NCBI GenBank assembly: GCA_045546135.1 | Contig: JAZQCD010000006.1 | Location: forward strand, 62,001-126,000 | Length of the DNA stretch: 64,000 bases | Origin: RUG13409 sp045546135 | Lineage (GTDB): Bacteria; Bacillota; Clostridia; Peptostreptococcales; Anaerovoracaceae | Direction of reading: 5' to 3' | Shown here: positions 26,056-35,450 of the stretch, piece after piece | How the letters are laid out: each line of letters begins with the position of its first letter | How positions within the stretch are numbered: the first letter of the stretch is position 1 | Position numbers and translations under genes: made by a program | The notes under the pieces: model-generated | What the model was told of the DNA's origin: nothing | What the model saw: the letters and a program-made list of their open reading frames with translations, nothing else | Database searches by the model: none

Positions 26056-27837
26056 ATGATCAACGTAAAACAGCAGATCGCAGAAGTACTTGCAGCGCAG
26101 ATCGAAGGAATGGACCCTTCTGAGATCGAAGGACTCATAGAGGTACCTTCAGATTCTTCTCTTGGTGACTACGCTTTCCCATGCTTTAAACTTGCAAAGC
26201 TTTTGAGAAAAGCACCTAATATGATAGCTGCAGACATTGCTTCAGCCATCGGATCAAATGATATATTTGAAAAGGCCCAGCCTGTCAATGCCTATGTGAA
26301 CATGTTCATGAAAAAAGGCGACATGGCAAAGACGACCATTTCATCAGTCCTTACAAAGGGCCCATCCTACGGAAGCAACGGGCAGGGAAATGGTGATACT
26401 GTCATAGTAGAGTACAGTTCCCCAAATATCGCTAAACCTTTCCACATCGGTCACATCAGGACTACAGTCATAGGAAATGCTCTCGCAAACATCTATGACT
26501 TCCTTGGATACAAGGTCGTCAGGATCAATCACCTTGGTGACTACGGTACCCAGTTCGGTAAGATGATAGTTGCCTACAGGCACTGGGGATCAAAGGAAGA
26601 AGTCGAAGCAGATCCCATAAAGACTCTTCTTGCATACTATGTCAAGTTCCATGAAGAGGCAGAAAAGGATCCCGAGCTTGAAGAGGAAGCAAGGAAAGCT
26701 TTCTATGATCTTGAGCACGGCGAAAAGGCTGAGACAGAGCTTTGGCAGTGGATAAGAGACGAGAGCCTCAAGGAATTCAGCAGAGTCTATGATATGCTCG
26801 GCATCAGTTTTGATTCCTATGCAGGAGAATCTTTCTATTCAGACAAGATGCCTGCAGTCATAGAAGAACTCAAGGAAAAAGGACTCCTTCAGGAATCAAG
26901 AGGAGCTCAGATAGTAGATCTTGAAAAATACGGCATGCCGCCTGCCATCATCACAAAGAGCGACGGAACATCCATCTACCTTACAAGAGACCTGGCAGCC
27001 GCTTTTTACAGAAAGAAGACCTACGATTTTTCAAAGTGTATCTACGTCGTTGCATCCCAGCAGGATCTTCACTTCCAGCAGCTCTTTAAAGTCATAGAAC
27101 TCATGGGATATCCTTGGGCAAAGGATATGATCCATGTCAATTTCGGTATGGTATCTCTTACGGAAGGAACTCTTTCCACAAGGCACGGAAGAGTGGTATT
27201 CCTTGAGGATGTACTCAACAAAGCCGTAGAAAAGACAAGAGAGATAATCGTAGAAAAGGGCGTAAACACTGATCGTCTTGACGAAACTGCAAAGGTAGTC
27301 GGCATCGGAGCAGTAGTATTCAGAGAGCTTTCTGCAGGCCGTATCAAGGATTACGTGTTCGACTGGGACAAGGTCCTCAATTTTGACGGAGAGACAGGTC
27401 CTTACGTTCAGTATACACATGCAAGAGCAGCAAGCGTGCTTAGAAATGCAGGAATAGATTCAAGTGCTCTAGTTGGACAGCCAAGTGCAGAGCATGGCAG
27501 TGGCAGCGAGCATAATGATGCAGATGTTCAGCTCCCATGGGATCCGGAGACCCTTGATTATTCCTTCCTTTCAGGAGATGCAGCATCAGAGCTTGTCAAA
27601 GAGCTTTATGCTTTCCCAGAGACTGTTGCAAAGGCAGCAGAAGACAACGAACCTTCAACTGTGACTCGCTGCATCATAGACATAGCACAAAGCTTCAACA
27701 AGTTCTATCATGACGAACACATCATAGTAGATAACGAAGCAGAAAAGAATGCAAAACTCGCTCTTACAGCAGCGAGTAAACAGGTCATAGCCAACGGTCT
27801 TAGGCTCCTTGGCATGATCGCTCCCGAAAAGATGTAG
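26056..27837 (+). CDS. argS: Arginine--tRNA ligase
   Basis: 593 residues from ATG 26056, which has GCGGAG 6-11 nt upstream; a longer reading from TTG 26014 adds a basic tail not usual in the family. N-terminal Add1 domain, the class I PFHIGHIRTTVIGNAL (HIGH) loop near 130, and STRHGRVVFLED where the KMSKS loop stands in other enzymes, as is common in ArgRS. The C-terminal DALR anticodon domain ends PEKM. No T-box leader is visible. The 106-nt spacer before it is AT-rich with no clear terminator. Confidence 0.97.
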   Translation: MINVKQQIAEVLAAQIEGMDPSEIEGLIEVPSDSSLGDYAFPCFKLAKLLRKAPNMIAADIASAIGSNDIFEKAQPVNAYVNMFMKKGDMAKTTISSVLTKGPSYGSNGQGNGDTVIVEYSSPNIAKPFHIGHIRTTVIGNALANIYDFLGYKVVRINHLGDYGTQFGKMIVAYRHWGSKEEVEADPIKTLLAYYVKFHEEAEKDPELEEEARKAFYDLEHGEKAETELWQWIRDESLKEFSRVYDMLGISFDSYAGESFYSDKMPAVIEELKEKGLLQESRGAQIVDLEKYGMPPAIITKSDGTSIYLTRDLAAAFYRKKTYDFSKCIYVVASQQDLHFQQLFKVIELMGYPWAKDMIHVNFGMVSLTEGTLSTRHGRVVFLEDVLNKAVEKTREIIVEKGVNTDRLDETAKVVGIGAVVFRELSAGRIKDYVFDWDKVLNFDGETGPYVQYTHARAASVLRNAGIDSSALVGQPSAEHGSGSEHNDADVQLPWDPETLDYSFLSGDAASELVKELYAFPETVAKAAEDNEPSTVTRCIIDIAQSFNKFYHDEHIIVDNEAEKNAKLALTAASKQVIANGLRLLGMIAPEKM

Positions 27838-27994
27838 TTGCTGTTTGCTCCCATAGGATTTGCTTCAAAAATTTTTGCTGCAAGCCTTTATTCATATAGT
27901 TTGATTAATCAAGAATAAAGATCTGTGTAAGCATTAGCAAAAGTTTAACGGATTTTATATATTTCTAAATAAATATATCGTTTGCATTTTAATA

Positions 27995-28999
27995 ATGGTT
28001 GAACTAAAAAAATATTTAACAACAGAAATTAAAGGCTTCCTCTTTACAGAACTCAATGAGGATTTTCTTGACAGCAGCGACCTCAGTTTCCTCATACAGG
28101 TACCCATTCCCATCAAGCAGGAAGATTTAAAGGACTTTACTAAGGACGGTCTTTCGACTACAAAGATTGCCGATAATATGGCCATAGTCCTTGGCGCTGA
28201 TATGGAGTTCAAGTATGCTCCTTTCTATATCCGCTACCTTAGGAAACTATTTGATGAAAAACTTGTCATGGTCTTCTGCGATCAGGCAGAAAAACTCATC
28301 TTAAAAGATGAGTACAGAAAGGCCATTTGCTATTTACGGGCAGCCTTGCAGCTCGATCCAAACGGACTTCAGTCCATGTATTGCTATGCCAACGGATGCC
28401 GTATATGGTATCAATCCATGGAAGGAACAGACGACGAAGAACTTATCAGTTTGCTCAAAGCCGATGCAAATGAGTATTTCTCTCATGTGACCAACATGTA
28501 TCCTGATTTTGCTCCTGCCTGGTACTTCCTTGGTTTTGCTTACCTTAATGCAGGAGCATATACAAAGGCAAGCCTTGCTTTCAAGCACTATATTGCAAAC
28601 GCTGACGGACAGCCGGAAGAGGATATCAAGGAAGTAAAGGAAAGGCTCGATGAACTCGAAGATCCTATAAAGATAGAGGAGGGGAAGAACCTTCTCATGG
28701 CTGGGAGGATAGAGGAGGCTCTCCGGATACTTGAACCTTATGTTGATACAAAGTATTCAAAATGGTGGCCTCTTCATTTCTATCTCGCAGTTGCATATGA
28801 AAACCTCGGGCACGAGCCTGAGGCCATAGAAGGATATCTCAAGGTCCTTTCTCTTAATCCTTCAAACTATGACGCCATGGTAGCTCTTTCAGAGCTTTAC
28901 GAAAGTGTCGGGGATGAAGAAAAGGCAAGGAAGTATTCTGAAAAAGCAAAGATAGTCCTTGCAAACAACGGCAAAGCAGTCAGCGACACATTAAGCTAG
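27995..28999 (+). CDS. TPR-repeat protein, function unknown
   Basis: 334 residues, no membrane segment. Tetratricopeptide motifs are visible near 105-135 (KAICYLRAALQLDPNG), 175-205 (APAWYFLGFAYLNAGAYTKA), 225-250 (LLMAGRIEEALRILEPY) and 265-320 (LHFYLAVAYENLGHEPEAI ... NPSNYDAMVALSELYESVGD). The N-terminal 90 residues have no repeat I recognise. Such proteins are usually scaffolds. It is transcribed alone with an AT-rich upstream region; TTTAAT ends one base before the ATG and no Shine-Dalgarno is seen. No partner is suggested by the neighbours argS and galM. Confidence 0.8.
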   Translation: MVELKKYLTTEIKGFLFTELNEDFLDSSDLSFLIQVPIPIKQEDLKDFTKDGLSTTKIADNMAIVLGADMEFKYAPFYIRYLRKLFDEKLVMVFCDQAEKLILKDEYRKAICYLRAALQLDPNGLQSMYCYANGCRIWYQSMEGTDDEELISLLKADANEYFSHVTNMYPDFAPAWYFLGFAYLNAGAYTKASLAFKHYIANADGQPEEDIKEVKERLDELEDPIKIEEGKNLLMAGRIEEALRILEPYVDTKYSKWWPLHFYLAVAYENLGHEPEAIEGYLKVLSLNPSNYDAMVALSELYESVGDEEKARKYSEKAKIVLANNGKAVSDTLS

Positions 29000-29113
29000 A
29001 TGACTGTTATTCACATTATTCGCATGCTCTTTTATCTATTTTCCTAGAGCAACGCTAAATAACGGGGTCACAAGTATCAGTTCAAGATATTTTATAAACA
29101 GGAATAAAAGAAT

Positions 29114-29980
29114 ATGATAACTTTAAAAAACAGCAAAGGAATGGTGCTTCACCTCAATAAAAAAGGTGCAGCTGTAGACGAACTTTGGATGGGGAAGACA
29201 CGCCTTGCCACAAAAGGCGTCACAGTCGGAAGATATGCAAACCGCATAGCTCACGGCAGGTTCACCATAGGTGATACCATGTATCAGCTCACTACAAATG
29301 AGAACGGAAACACTCTTCACGGAGGCAAGGATCGTTTTCAGACAAGGGACTTTAGAGCAGAAATGTACGACATGTGGGATATAGTCACAAACGATGAAAG
29401 CGATGCTGCATCCGTTGTCTTTTCTCTCACATCCGTAGACGGCGATCAGGGCTTCCCCGGTAAGCTGACCCTTAGAGTCCGCTATGAACTCACTGACAAT
29501 AACGAACTCGTCATCAAGTATGAGGCAAAGAGCGACAAAGATACTGTAGTCAATTTTACCAATCATTCATACTTTAACCTAAACGGAGGAGGAGTTGTTA
29601 AGGATCACATCCTTTGGGTCGACACCAATGCATATACAGAAGTAGATGAGGATCTCATACCCACAGGACGCATCCTTCCTACAGAAGGCACATCCTTTGA
29701 CCTCATACAAGGCGGCCAGTATCTGACTGACCTTGATACGAACTTTGTCCTCAACGGAACAGGACTCAGAAGAGTTGCTGAACTTAAAGGTCTAAAGAGC
29801 GGTATAACCATGGAATGCTTTACTGACCAGCCGGGACTTCAGGTATATAACACAGCAGGTGAGATATGCCTTGAGACTCAGCATTTCCCTGATTCTCCGA
29901 ACCATGAGAACTTCCCGTCAACACTTCTTAAAGCAGGCGAAGTATTCAAAAGCACGACCATTTACAAGTTCTCAAAATAG
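29114..29980 (+). CDS. galM: Aldose 1-epimerase (mutarotase)
   Basis: 288 residues, shorter than typical GalM (about 340). Family signatures are present: GRYANRIAHGRF near 40, ENGNTLHGG near 65, FTNHSYFNLNG near 150 with the catalytic histidine, LQVYNTAGEICLETQHFPDSPNHENFPS, and a Glu near the end (KAGEVF) expected as the catalytic base. It interconverts alpha and beta anomers of galactose or glucose. It stands alone, with no gal or sugar-uptake genes next to it. AGGA lies about 10 nt before ATG 29114. Confidence 0.92.
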   Translation: MITLKNSKGMVLHLNKKGAAVDELWMGKTRLATKGVTVGRYANRIAHGRFTIGDTMYQLTTNENGNTLHGGKDRFQTRDFRAEMYDMWDIVTNDESDAASVVFSLTSVDGDQGFPGKLTLRVRYELTDNNELVIKYEAKSDKDTVVNFTNHSYFNLNGGGVVKDHILWVDTNAYTEVDEDLIPTGRILPTEGTSFDLIQGGQYLTDLDTNFVLNGTGLRRVAELKGLKSGITMECFTDQPGLQVYNTAGEICLETQHFPDSPNHENFPSTLLKAGEVFKSTTIYKFSK

Positions 29981-30003
29981 AGGAGAGATCAGATAATAGA
30001 TAG

Positions 30004-30090
30004 ATGAGATACGCAATATACGGCGCAGGCTCCTTGGGCACAGTCCTTGGAGCTTTTTTTGCGTTCCTACACCCATTAACGACAGGATAG
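30004..30090 (+). pseudogene. Ketopantoate reductase (PanE/ApbA) N-terminal relic
   Basis: ATG 30004 opens MRYAIYGAGSLGTVLGAFF, the NADP-binding start of PanE-type 2-dehydropantoate reductases (GxGxxG), preceded by AGGAGAG. After about 18 codons the resemblance ends and a TAG stops at 30088. The rest of the gene (about 280 codons) is absent, replaced by the minus-strand terminator of the ATPase. This is a decayed or truncated gene. Confidence 0.6.
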
Positions 30091-30100
30091 TTGATATCTT

Positions 30101-30127
30101 AAAAAAAGAGGAGAGCGGCGCTCTCCC
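30101..30127 (-). terminator. Intrinsic terminator of the P-type ATPase transcript
   Basis: Plus-strand A7 (30101-30107) and GGAGAGC-GGC-GCTCTCC (30110-30126). Read on the minus strand this is a 7-bp stem followed by U7, about 117 nt after the ATPase stop. Confidence 0.85.
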
Positions 30128-30243
30128 CATTTCAAAAAGTAATCTAGATCTATTTGATGATCTCTTGTTTTAATATCACCGAGTGTTGAACTTGAAATAA
30201 GTTTACTCATTCACCGGTCGTTCTATAACCGACCACTCAACAA

Positions 30244-32955
30244 TTATTTTTTTCTCACAGCCCTATGCATAGCTTTACCTATCTCAAATACAGGGAATAT
30301 GGTAAGTGCAAGGCCGATGGAGATCAGGAGTTCCCTTGTCTGGAAAGTTCCCGGCATTACATTGAAGACTTCCTGAAGTCCCGGCATGTAGATGGCGATA
30401 AGTGTGAGCACTATCGTTACTGCAGATGCTCCTACAAGCCACCAGTTGGTGTTCTTGAGAAGGTTCTTTGAGAATATGGAACCAGTTCTTGATCTCATGT
30501 TTATAGCGCAGAACATCTCACTGAAGTTGACTGTAAGGAATGCCATAGCCATGGCGTTCACGCATGTCGTTCCCTTGAATACTCCTGCAAAGGATCCGAA
30601 TTCAAGGTGATATCCGATGAAGTAGGATGCCAGCTCTACCAGTGCGATGTAGATTCCCTGCCATACCATGTCGATTCCTGCTCCGCCTGCAAAGATACCG
30701 TCTGAAGAGCTTCTTGGCTTTCTTCTCATTACATCCGGTTCAGCTTTTTCAGTACCAAGAGCAAGTCCCGGCAGAGAGTCTGTTACCATGTTGACCCAAA
30801 GGAGGCTGACAGGAGTCAGGATCTTGAAGTTGAGTATGGAAGATATGAACATGATCAAAACTTCAGACATGTTGGTGGACAGCTGGAACTGGAGGACCTT
30901 CATGACATTGTCGTAGATCTTTCTTCCTTCTTCAACAGCGTTGACTATGGTCGCGAAGTTGTCGTCTGCAAGGACCATGTCAGCTGCGCCCTTAGTAACG
31001 TCGGTACCGGTTATACCCATTCCGACGCCTATGTCAGCAGATTTTATGGAAGGAGCATCGTTTACGCCGTCTCCGGTCATGGCTGTTACCATGCCCTGTG
31101 CCTGCCATGCATCTACTATCCTTGATTTATGTTCAGGCTGTACTCTTGCGTATACAGAATATCTTCTGACGAGTTCTATGAGTTCTTCGTCTGTATATTT
31201 GTCGAGCTCAGCGCCTTCCATCGCTTCTTCGGCGCTTTCGATTATTCCAAGCTCTTTTCCTATTGCGATAGCAGTATCCTTGCTGTCGCCTGTGATCATG
31301 ATAGGCTTGATACCTGCTTTGCGGCATTCTTCTATAGCCTTGTAGACTTCAGGACGGCAGGGGTCGATCATTCCTGTCAGTCCTATGAATGTCATATCCT
31401 GCTCAAGGTCTTCAGGTTCGAAGGATGAAGGCTTAGAATCATATTTTCTGTATGCAGCGGAGAGAACTCTCAGCGCTCTGTCTGAATATGACTTTACGAC
31501 GTTGAGTATCTCTTTTCTTCTTTCCTCGGTCATCGGGACTACCTTGCCGCCTTCGTCAAGATAGGAAGAGCAGAGCTTTACTACTACGTCAGGAGCTCCT
31601 TTTGTATACTGAATGATCTCGTTTGCGCTTTGATGTACTGTAGACATCATCTTTCTTAAGGAGTCGAAAGGAGCTTCTCCGATCCTTGGCTGTTCTTCGA
31701 CCAGTTTGTAGCGTGGGAATCCTATCTTAAATGCGTAGTTTACAAGAGCTGCTTCTGTAGGTTCACCTGTTGATGACTCTTCGCCTTCGCTGATGGTAGC
31801 ATCAGAGCAAAGTGCCATAGCATAAGCAAGAAGTCTTTCGTCGTTTGTATAGTGCTCGACTACGGTCATCTTGTTCTGAGTTAGGGTACCTGTCTTGTCA
31901 GAGCATATTATCTGTGTGCATCCCAAAGTCTCAACAGCAGTAAGCTTTCTGATGAGAGCCTGCCTCTTTGACATGGATGTTACGCCTATGGACAGTACTA
32001 TGGTCACGACTGCAGGAAGGCCTTCAGGTATAGCTGCAACTGCAAGAGCGATAGCTGCTACGAATGTATTTATGGCAGTATTTCCGAGCATTCCCCAGGA
32101 GAAGGGCTGTCCGCTTAAGAAAACTCCCTGGATTATTCCTACTGCAAATACTACTGCGCATATGATGAGGACCAGTTTCGTGAGGAAGAGTGACAGTTCT
32201 GCAAGCTTCTTTTGAAGCGGAGTCTGTTCATTCTCTGCCTTGCTGAGAGCTTCAGCGATCTTTCCCATCTCCGTATCCATACCGGTGGCGACGACTACAG
32301 CTTTTCCTCTGCCGTAAACTATGGTAGATCCGCTGTAGATCATATTCTTTCTGTCACCAAGTGGAACCGTACCGTCCTTGCCCATGAGAGCATTTACTAT
32401 CTTTGTTACAGGCATAGATTCACCTGTAAGCGCAGATTCTTCAGCTTTCATGCTGTAGGATTCGAGTACACGGCAGTCTGCAGGAACTGCATCGCCTGCT
32501 TCAAGTAGCAGTATGTCTCCGACTACGACGTCTTCGCTCTTTAAGACCTCCATCTTGCCATTGCGAAGGACTTTAGATGTTGCTGCAGTCATCTCCATAA
32601 GGGCATCCATTGCTGCTTCTGCCTTGTTTTCCTGAAGCAGACTCATGAATGTGTTGATGATGACTACTGCCAGGATGACGATGACGTCTGCGAAATCTCT
32701 AAGGGTAGGTTTTCCTCCGGTCTCAAGTACTGTGACCAAAGCCTGTACGACTGCTGCAGCAATGAGCATGATGATCATTGGATCTGCAAGAGTCTTAACG
32801 AACTTCTTAAAGAGACTTTCCTTGTGGGCTTCCTTCAGCTTGTTCTTGCCGTTTTCTTTGAGCCTTCTTGCGGCTTCTTCTGCTGTAAGTCCGTTGACAG
32901 ATGATGACTTCACATCTTTAAGGACTTGCTGGGATTCTTCTGAATAGAAATTCAA
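30244..32955 (-). CDS. P-type cation ATPase, probable Mn2+/Ca2+ exporter
   Basis: About 903 residues, P2A (SERCA/PMR1-like) type: cation-ATPase N domain, TGES near 177-180, M4 AIPEGLP, phosphorylated Asp353 in CSDKTGTLT, TGDGVNDAPS, and M6 WVNMVTDSLPGLALG. Start: on the minus strand GGAGG (32968-32964) is followed 8 nt later by TTG (32955), giving MNFYSEESQQ. A TTG at 32970 would place the Shine-Dalgarno inside the gene, so the shorter form is preferred. By family it would be called a calcium pump. The yybP-ykoY riboswitch in its leader argues for manganese export, as shown for several riboswitch-linked P-type ATPases. Monocistronic. Confidence 0.95.
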   Translation of the reverse strand: MNFYSEESQQVLKDVKSSSVNGLTAEEAARRLKENGKNKLKEAHKESLFKKFVKTLADPMIIMLIAAAVVQALVTVLETGGKPTLRDFADVIVILAVVIINTFMSLLQENKAEAAMDALMEMTAATSKVLRNGKMEVLKSEDVVVGDILLLEAGDAVPADCRVLESYSMKAEESALTGESMPVTKIVNALMGKDGTVPLGDRKNMIYSGSTIVYGRGKAVVVATGMDTEMGKIAEALSKAENEQTPLQKKLAELSLFLTKLVLIICAVVFAVGIIQGVFLSGQPFSWGMLGNTAINTFVAAIALAVAAIPEGLPAVVTIVLSIGVTSMSKRQALIRKLTAVETLGCTQIICSDKTGTLTQNKMTVVEHYTNDERLLAYAMALCSDATISEGEESSTGEPTEAALVNYAFKIGFPRYKLVEEQPRIGEAPFDSLRKMMSTVHQSANEIIQYTKGAPDVVVKLCSSYLDEGGKVVPMTEERRKEILNVVKSYSDRALRVLSAAYRKYDSKPSSFEPEDLEQDMTFIGLTGMIDPCRPEVYKAIEECRKAGIKPIMITGDSKDTAIAIGKELGIIESAEEAMEGAELDKYTDEELIELVRRYSVYARVQPEHKSRIVDAWQAQGMVTAMTGDGVNDAPSIKSADIGVGMGITGTDVTKGAADMVLADDNFATIVNAVEEGRKIYDNVMKVLQFQLSTNMSEVLIMFISSILNFKILTPVSLLWVNMVTDSLPGLALGTEKAEPDVMRRKPRSSSDGIFAGGAGIDMVWQGIYIALVELASYFIGYHLEFGSFAGVFKGTTCVNAMAMAFLTVNFSEMFCAINMRSRTGSIFSKNLLKNTNWWLVGASAVTIVLTLIAIYMPGLQEVFNVMPGTFQTRELLISIGLALTIFPVFEIGKAMHRAVRKK

Positions 32956-33129
32956 ATTCTTTTCCTCCAATTGTTATGTTTAGTTACAGACCCAACGAAC
33001 CGAGCTGGCTGCAGCCTGGCCGATAGCCTGTAAAGTTTGAACGATACTAGCTGTTTTTAAGTTTCTTGCCCTCTTTTTGTTTTTAGTTCTTTAGAATCTG
33101 TTTTTATATCCTTAAGACTTTTAGTCCCT

Positions 33130-33331
33130 AAAAAACAAAAAACAGGCACTCCGTGCGCCTGTACCATAAAGGGAAAGGGGACTTATGCACGGTCTTCATG
33201 CATGAGTCTCGCAATTTAGAGCAAGCCAGGTCCTAAAATATCGGGACCGAGATTGTTGAACTTGCTGCACCCTTAGCAAAAACTCCTGTATATGGAACAT
33301 CGATAAAAGGTGATAGCTACTCCCTCATTCC
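33130..33331 (-). promoter_or_regulatory. yybP-ykoY (Mn2+) riboswitch with terminator in ATPase leader
   Basis: Read on the minus strand from about 33331: GGAAUGAGGGAGUAGC begins the RNA. P1 pairs AUGAG with CUCAU (33206-33202), which follows GCGAGA. The GGGAGUAGC strand and the closing GAGAC match the yybP-ykoY aptamer. P2 is CACCUU/AAGGGUG. P3 is GCAAG/CUUGC with UUCAACAAUCUC opposite UGG, as in known Mn2+-binding aptamers. A terminator follows (ACAGGC...GCCUGU, 33143-33162, then a long U-run). CCGUGC in the segment between can pair with GCACGG inside the terminator, giving a plausible antiterminator. The remaining 160 nt to the ATPase start hold only a GC-rich GGCC/GGCU stem region. Confidence 0.8.
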
Positions 33332-33336
33332 TTAGA

Positions 33337-33364
33337 ATTATACCACTTAGGGCATATAAATCAA
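33337..33364 (-). promoter_or_regulatory. Promoter of the riboswitch-ATPase transcript
   Basis: Minus strand: TTGATT (33364-33359), 16-bp spacer, TATAAT (33342-33337) with an extended TGG in front. It places the start a few bases before the conserved 5' strand of the aptamer. Confidence 0.8.
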
Positions 33365-33571
33365 AGGGAAAAAACATGGTGTGAGTATTTAAAATATCAG
33401 CATGTGGATATTGAGCGATACTGATATTGACATTTTGTTTGTATTGTATTAATATAACTAATACAAAGATATGTTTGTAAATTGTGTCTATATTGCGCAA
33501 AAACAGCAAGTGCGCACAACCCATGCACACATCATATACACACATTTAGCGCACACATCGGTTAACAAATC

Positions 33572-33603
33572 ATAGAGACATATAGTGTATCTATATAGAC
33601 ACT
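33572..33603 (+). promoter_or_regulatory. GntR gene promoter with overlapping palindromic operator
   Basis: TTAACA (33572-33577), 16-bp spacer, TATAGA (33594-33599). An imperfect palindrome AGTGTATCTATATAGACACT (33584-33603) with a perfect TCTATATAGA core covers the -10. This fits autorepression by the YtrA-type regulator that follows. The 33365-33571 stretch before it is AT-rich with no other feature I can support. Confidence 0.65.
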
Positions 33604-33642
33604 AAAGTAATGACAAAAAAGAAGCCTTGAAAGGACAGGTCA

Positions 33643-34026
33643 ATGTTAATAACATTTGATTTTCAAAGTGAAGTACCGCTTTATCAGCAGCTTAGGAACC
33701 AGATCGTCATAGCAATCTCAAAAGGAGAACTTAGACCTGGCGATCATCTTCCTACTGTCAGAGGTCTTTCTGATGAATCCGGCGTCAATGCCATGACTAT
33801 CAGCAAAGCCTATCAGCTTTTAAAGCAGGAAGGGTACATTTCGACTGAACGCCGCGGAGGCGCCGTAGTTTCGCCAAAAAGTGAAAACATCAAAGTATCA
33901 GAAGACCTTATCTCTAGGCTTCAGCTTTGTATCTCTGAACTTAGAGTTTCAGGACTTGGCGAAGAGCAGCTCATAGACCTTTGCAGAAGGCTCTACAAAG
34001 GCATTGAAAAGGAGGAGAGATCGTGA
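33643..34026 (+). CDS. YtrA-subfamily GntR transcriptional regulator
   Basis: 127 residues. An N-terminal GntR winged helix-turn-helix (about 10-78, VPLYQQLRNQIVIAISKG ... LPTVRGLSDESGVNAMTISKAYQLLKQEGYI) is followed by only 45 residues. The short tail is the mark of the YtrA subfamily, which usually represses its own operon with membrane or ABC transport genes. AAAGGACAGGTCA lies before ATG 33643. The stop overlaps the next gene by 4 nt, so the membrane protein is probably part of its regulon. Confidence 0.9.
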   Translation: MLITFDFQSEVPLYQQLRNQIVIAISKGELRPGDHLPTVRGLSDESGVNAMTISKAYQLLKQEGYISTERRGGAVVSPKSENIKVSEDLISRLQLCISELRVSGLGEEQLIDLCRRLYKGIEKEERS

Positions 34027-35375
34027 TGGTAAAGATCATACTTTGGGCAAGCATAATATGGCTTTTGCCGTTTCTTTACTTCGTGCAAAAGAATGAAGCC
34101 AAATTCAAAAAGAATATAGTAATAGGCGTTACGCTTCCTTTTGAGGCTAGAGAAGATGAAGAAGTATCAAAGATCCTTGAGACATATAAAAAACAAACAG
34201 GGATCATTGCCATAATACTTGGCATTGCAGTGATACCATGCCTGCTTCCTAAAGGCTTTACATGGATCATGTGTCTTTGGATGCTTTGGCTCGATGCAGT
34301 GATCATTCTTATCAACATTCCATTTGTCATTGCAAACAAAAAACTTAAGAAACTAAAAGAGGAAAGAGGCTGGAAAAAGGCCCCGGAAGAAGCAGAAGTC
34401 ATTACAGTTGACATGTCAAACATCTCAGCTCCAAGATGGGTGTCAACCTGGGTCTTTGTTATAGCATTTGTGATTACCCTTGTGCCACTTATCTTTGCTA
34501 TAGATTTTTGGCCCATAGTAACAGTCATGGCTGCGACTCAAGTACTTTTCTATGTATGCTACAGATTCGCATTCAGGACAAAATCAGAGGCCGTAGACAG
34601 TAATATAGAGCTGACGGCTGCTCTTACTCAAGTCAGGAGGCGTTACTGGGGCAGAGTGTGGGTCAAGAGTTCATATGCCACTGCCATGTATTCACTTGCA
34701 GTCGTGCTGCTCAGGGAGCATCCCGGGCTGTTTCTTTGGATCACACTTGCATATTCTATATATGTGGTGATCGCTGTCGCAGTACCTGAATTCAAGCTTA
34801 GAGCCCTTCAGGAAAAGCTTACGAAAGACAGTGGTAAGAACGTATACATAGATGACGATGACAACTGGGTATGGGGCATGTTTTACTACAATCCCAGAGA
34901 TACTCATCTCATTGTAAATTCAAGGGTCGGAGTAGGTTCTACAATGAACGCGGCGAGACCCTTTGGTAAGCTCATGTATATATTCACCATCATCTTGCTA
35001 ATCGCTATGCCACTGTTTCCATTCATGATAGATAAGGGCATAAAGTCGGAAGTAGTCTTTGAAGCCATGGATGAAACGGTCATAGTAAGCTGCGGCAAGA
35101 CAGAGTACAAGGTAGATCTTGATGATGTAGAAAGCGTTGAACTTATATATGAATTACCTGAAAACTTTTCAAGGACCTGGGGAACAGCGACTGAAAAAAT
35201 ACTTAAAGGTACTTATTCAGCTAAAGGCCTTGGCGCAGTCAATGTATGTCTTAATCCGGATCATGCGCCTTACATATTTGTTAAGACCGAAAAAGGAAAG
35301 AAGTATCTATTCGGTACAGATGACCCTGCAAGGACCGAGGAACTGTATAAGCTCCTTACAGGAACAGATCGATGA
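34023..35375 (+). CDS. DUF5808 membrane protein
   Basis: 450 residues with about eight hydrophobic helices. Near residue 275-300 it carries DDDDNWVWGMFYYNPRDTH followed by GVGSTMNAARP, the conserved DUF5808 pattern. The C-terminal 110 residues (from about 340) look like a PH-type beta domain (VSCGKTEYKVDLDDVESVEL ... FVKTEKGKKYLFGTDD). Proteins of this kind often follow YtrA/GntR genes and may sense cell-envelope stress or modulate regulation. No enzyme motif is visible. ATG 34023 overlaps the gntR stop. Confidence 0.8.
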   Translation: MMVKIILWASIIWLLPFLYFVQKNEAKFKKNIVIGVTLPFEAREDEEVSKILETYKKQTGIIAIILGIAVIPCLLPKGFTWIMCLWMLWLDAVIILINIPFVIANKKLKKLKEERGWKKAPEEAEVITVDMSNISAPRWVSTWVFVIAFVITLVPLIFAIDFWPIVTVMAATQVLFYVCYRFAFRTKSEAVDSNIELTAALTQVRRRYWGRVWVKSSYATAMYSLAVVLLREHPGLFLWITLAYSIYVVIAVAVPEFKLRALQEKLTKDSGKNVYIDDDDNWVWGMFYYNPRDTHLIVNSRVGVGSTMNAARPFGKLMYIFTIILLIAMPLFPFMIDKGIKSEVVFEAMDETVIVSCGKTEYKVDLDDVESVELIYELPENFSRTWGTATEKILKGTYSAKGLGAVNVCLNPDHAPYIFVKTEKGKKYLFGTDDPARTEELYKLLTGTDR

Positions 35376-35450
35376 CAAGTGATTTCATCGCCTATAGGAG
35401 CATGTGTTTTAGAGCTTCGGCAAACAAGGTATAGACCTAATATATCAACA

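Noticed and set aside
33273..33545. Minus-strand open frame of 90 codons upstream of the ATPase
   Set aside because: It overlaps the riboswitch promoter and aptamer, lacks a Shine-Dalgarno and has no recognisable protein pattern.
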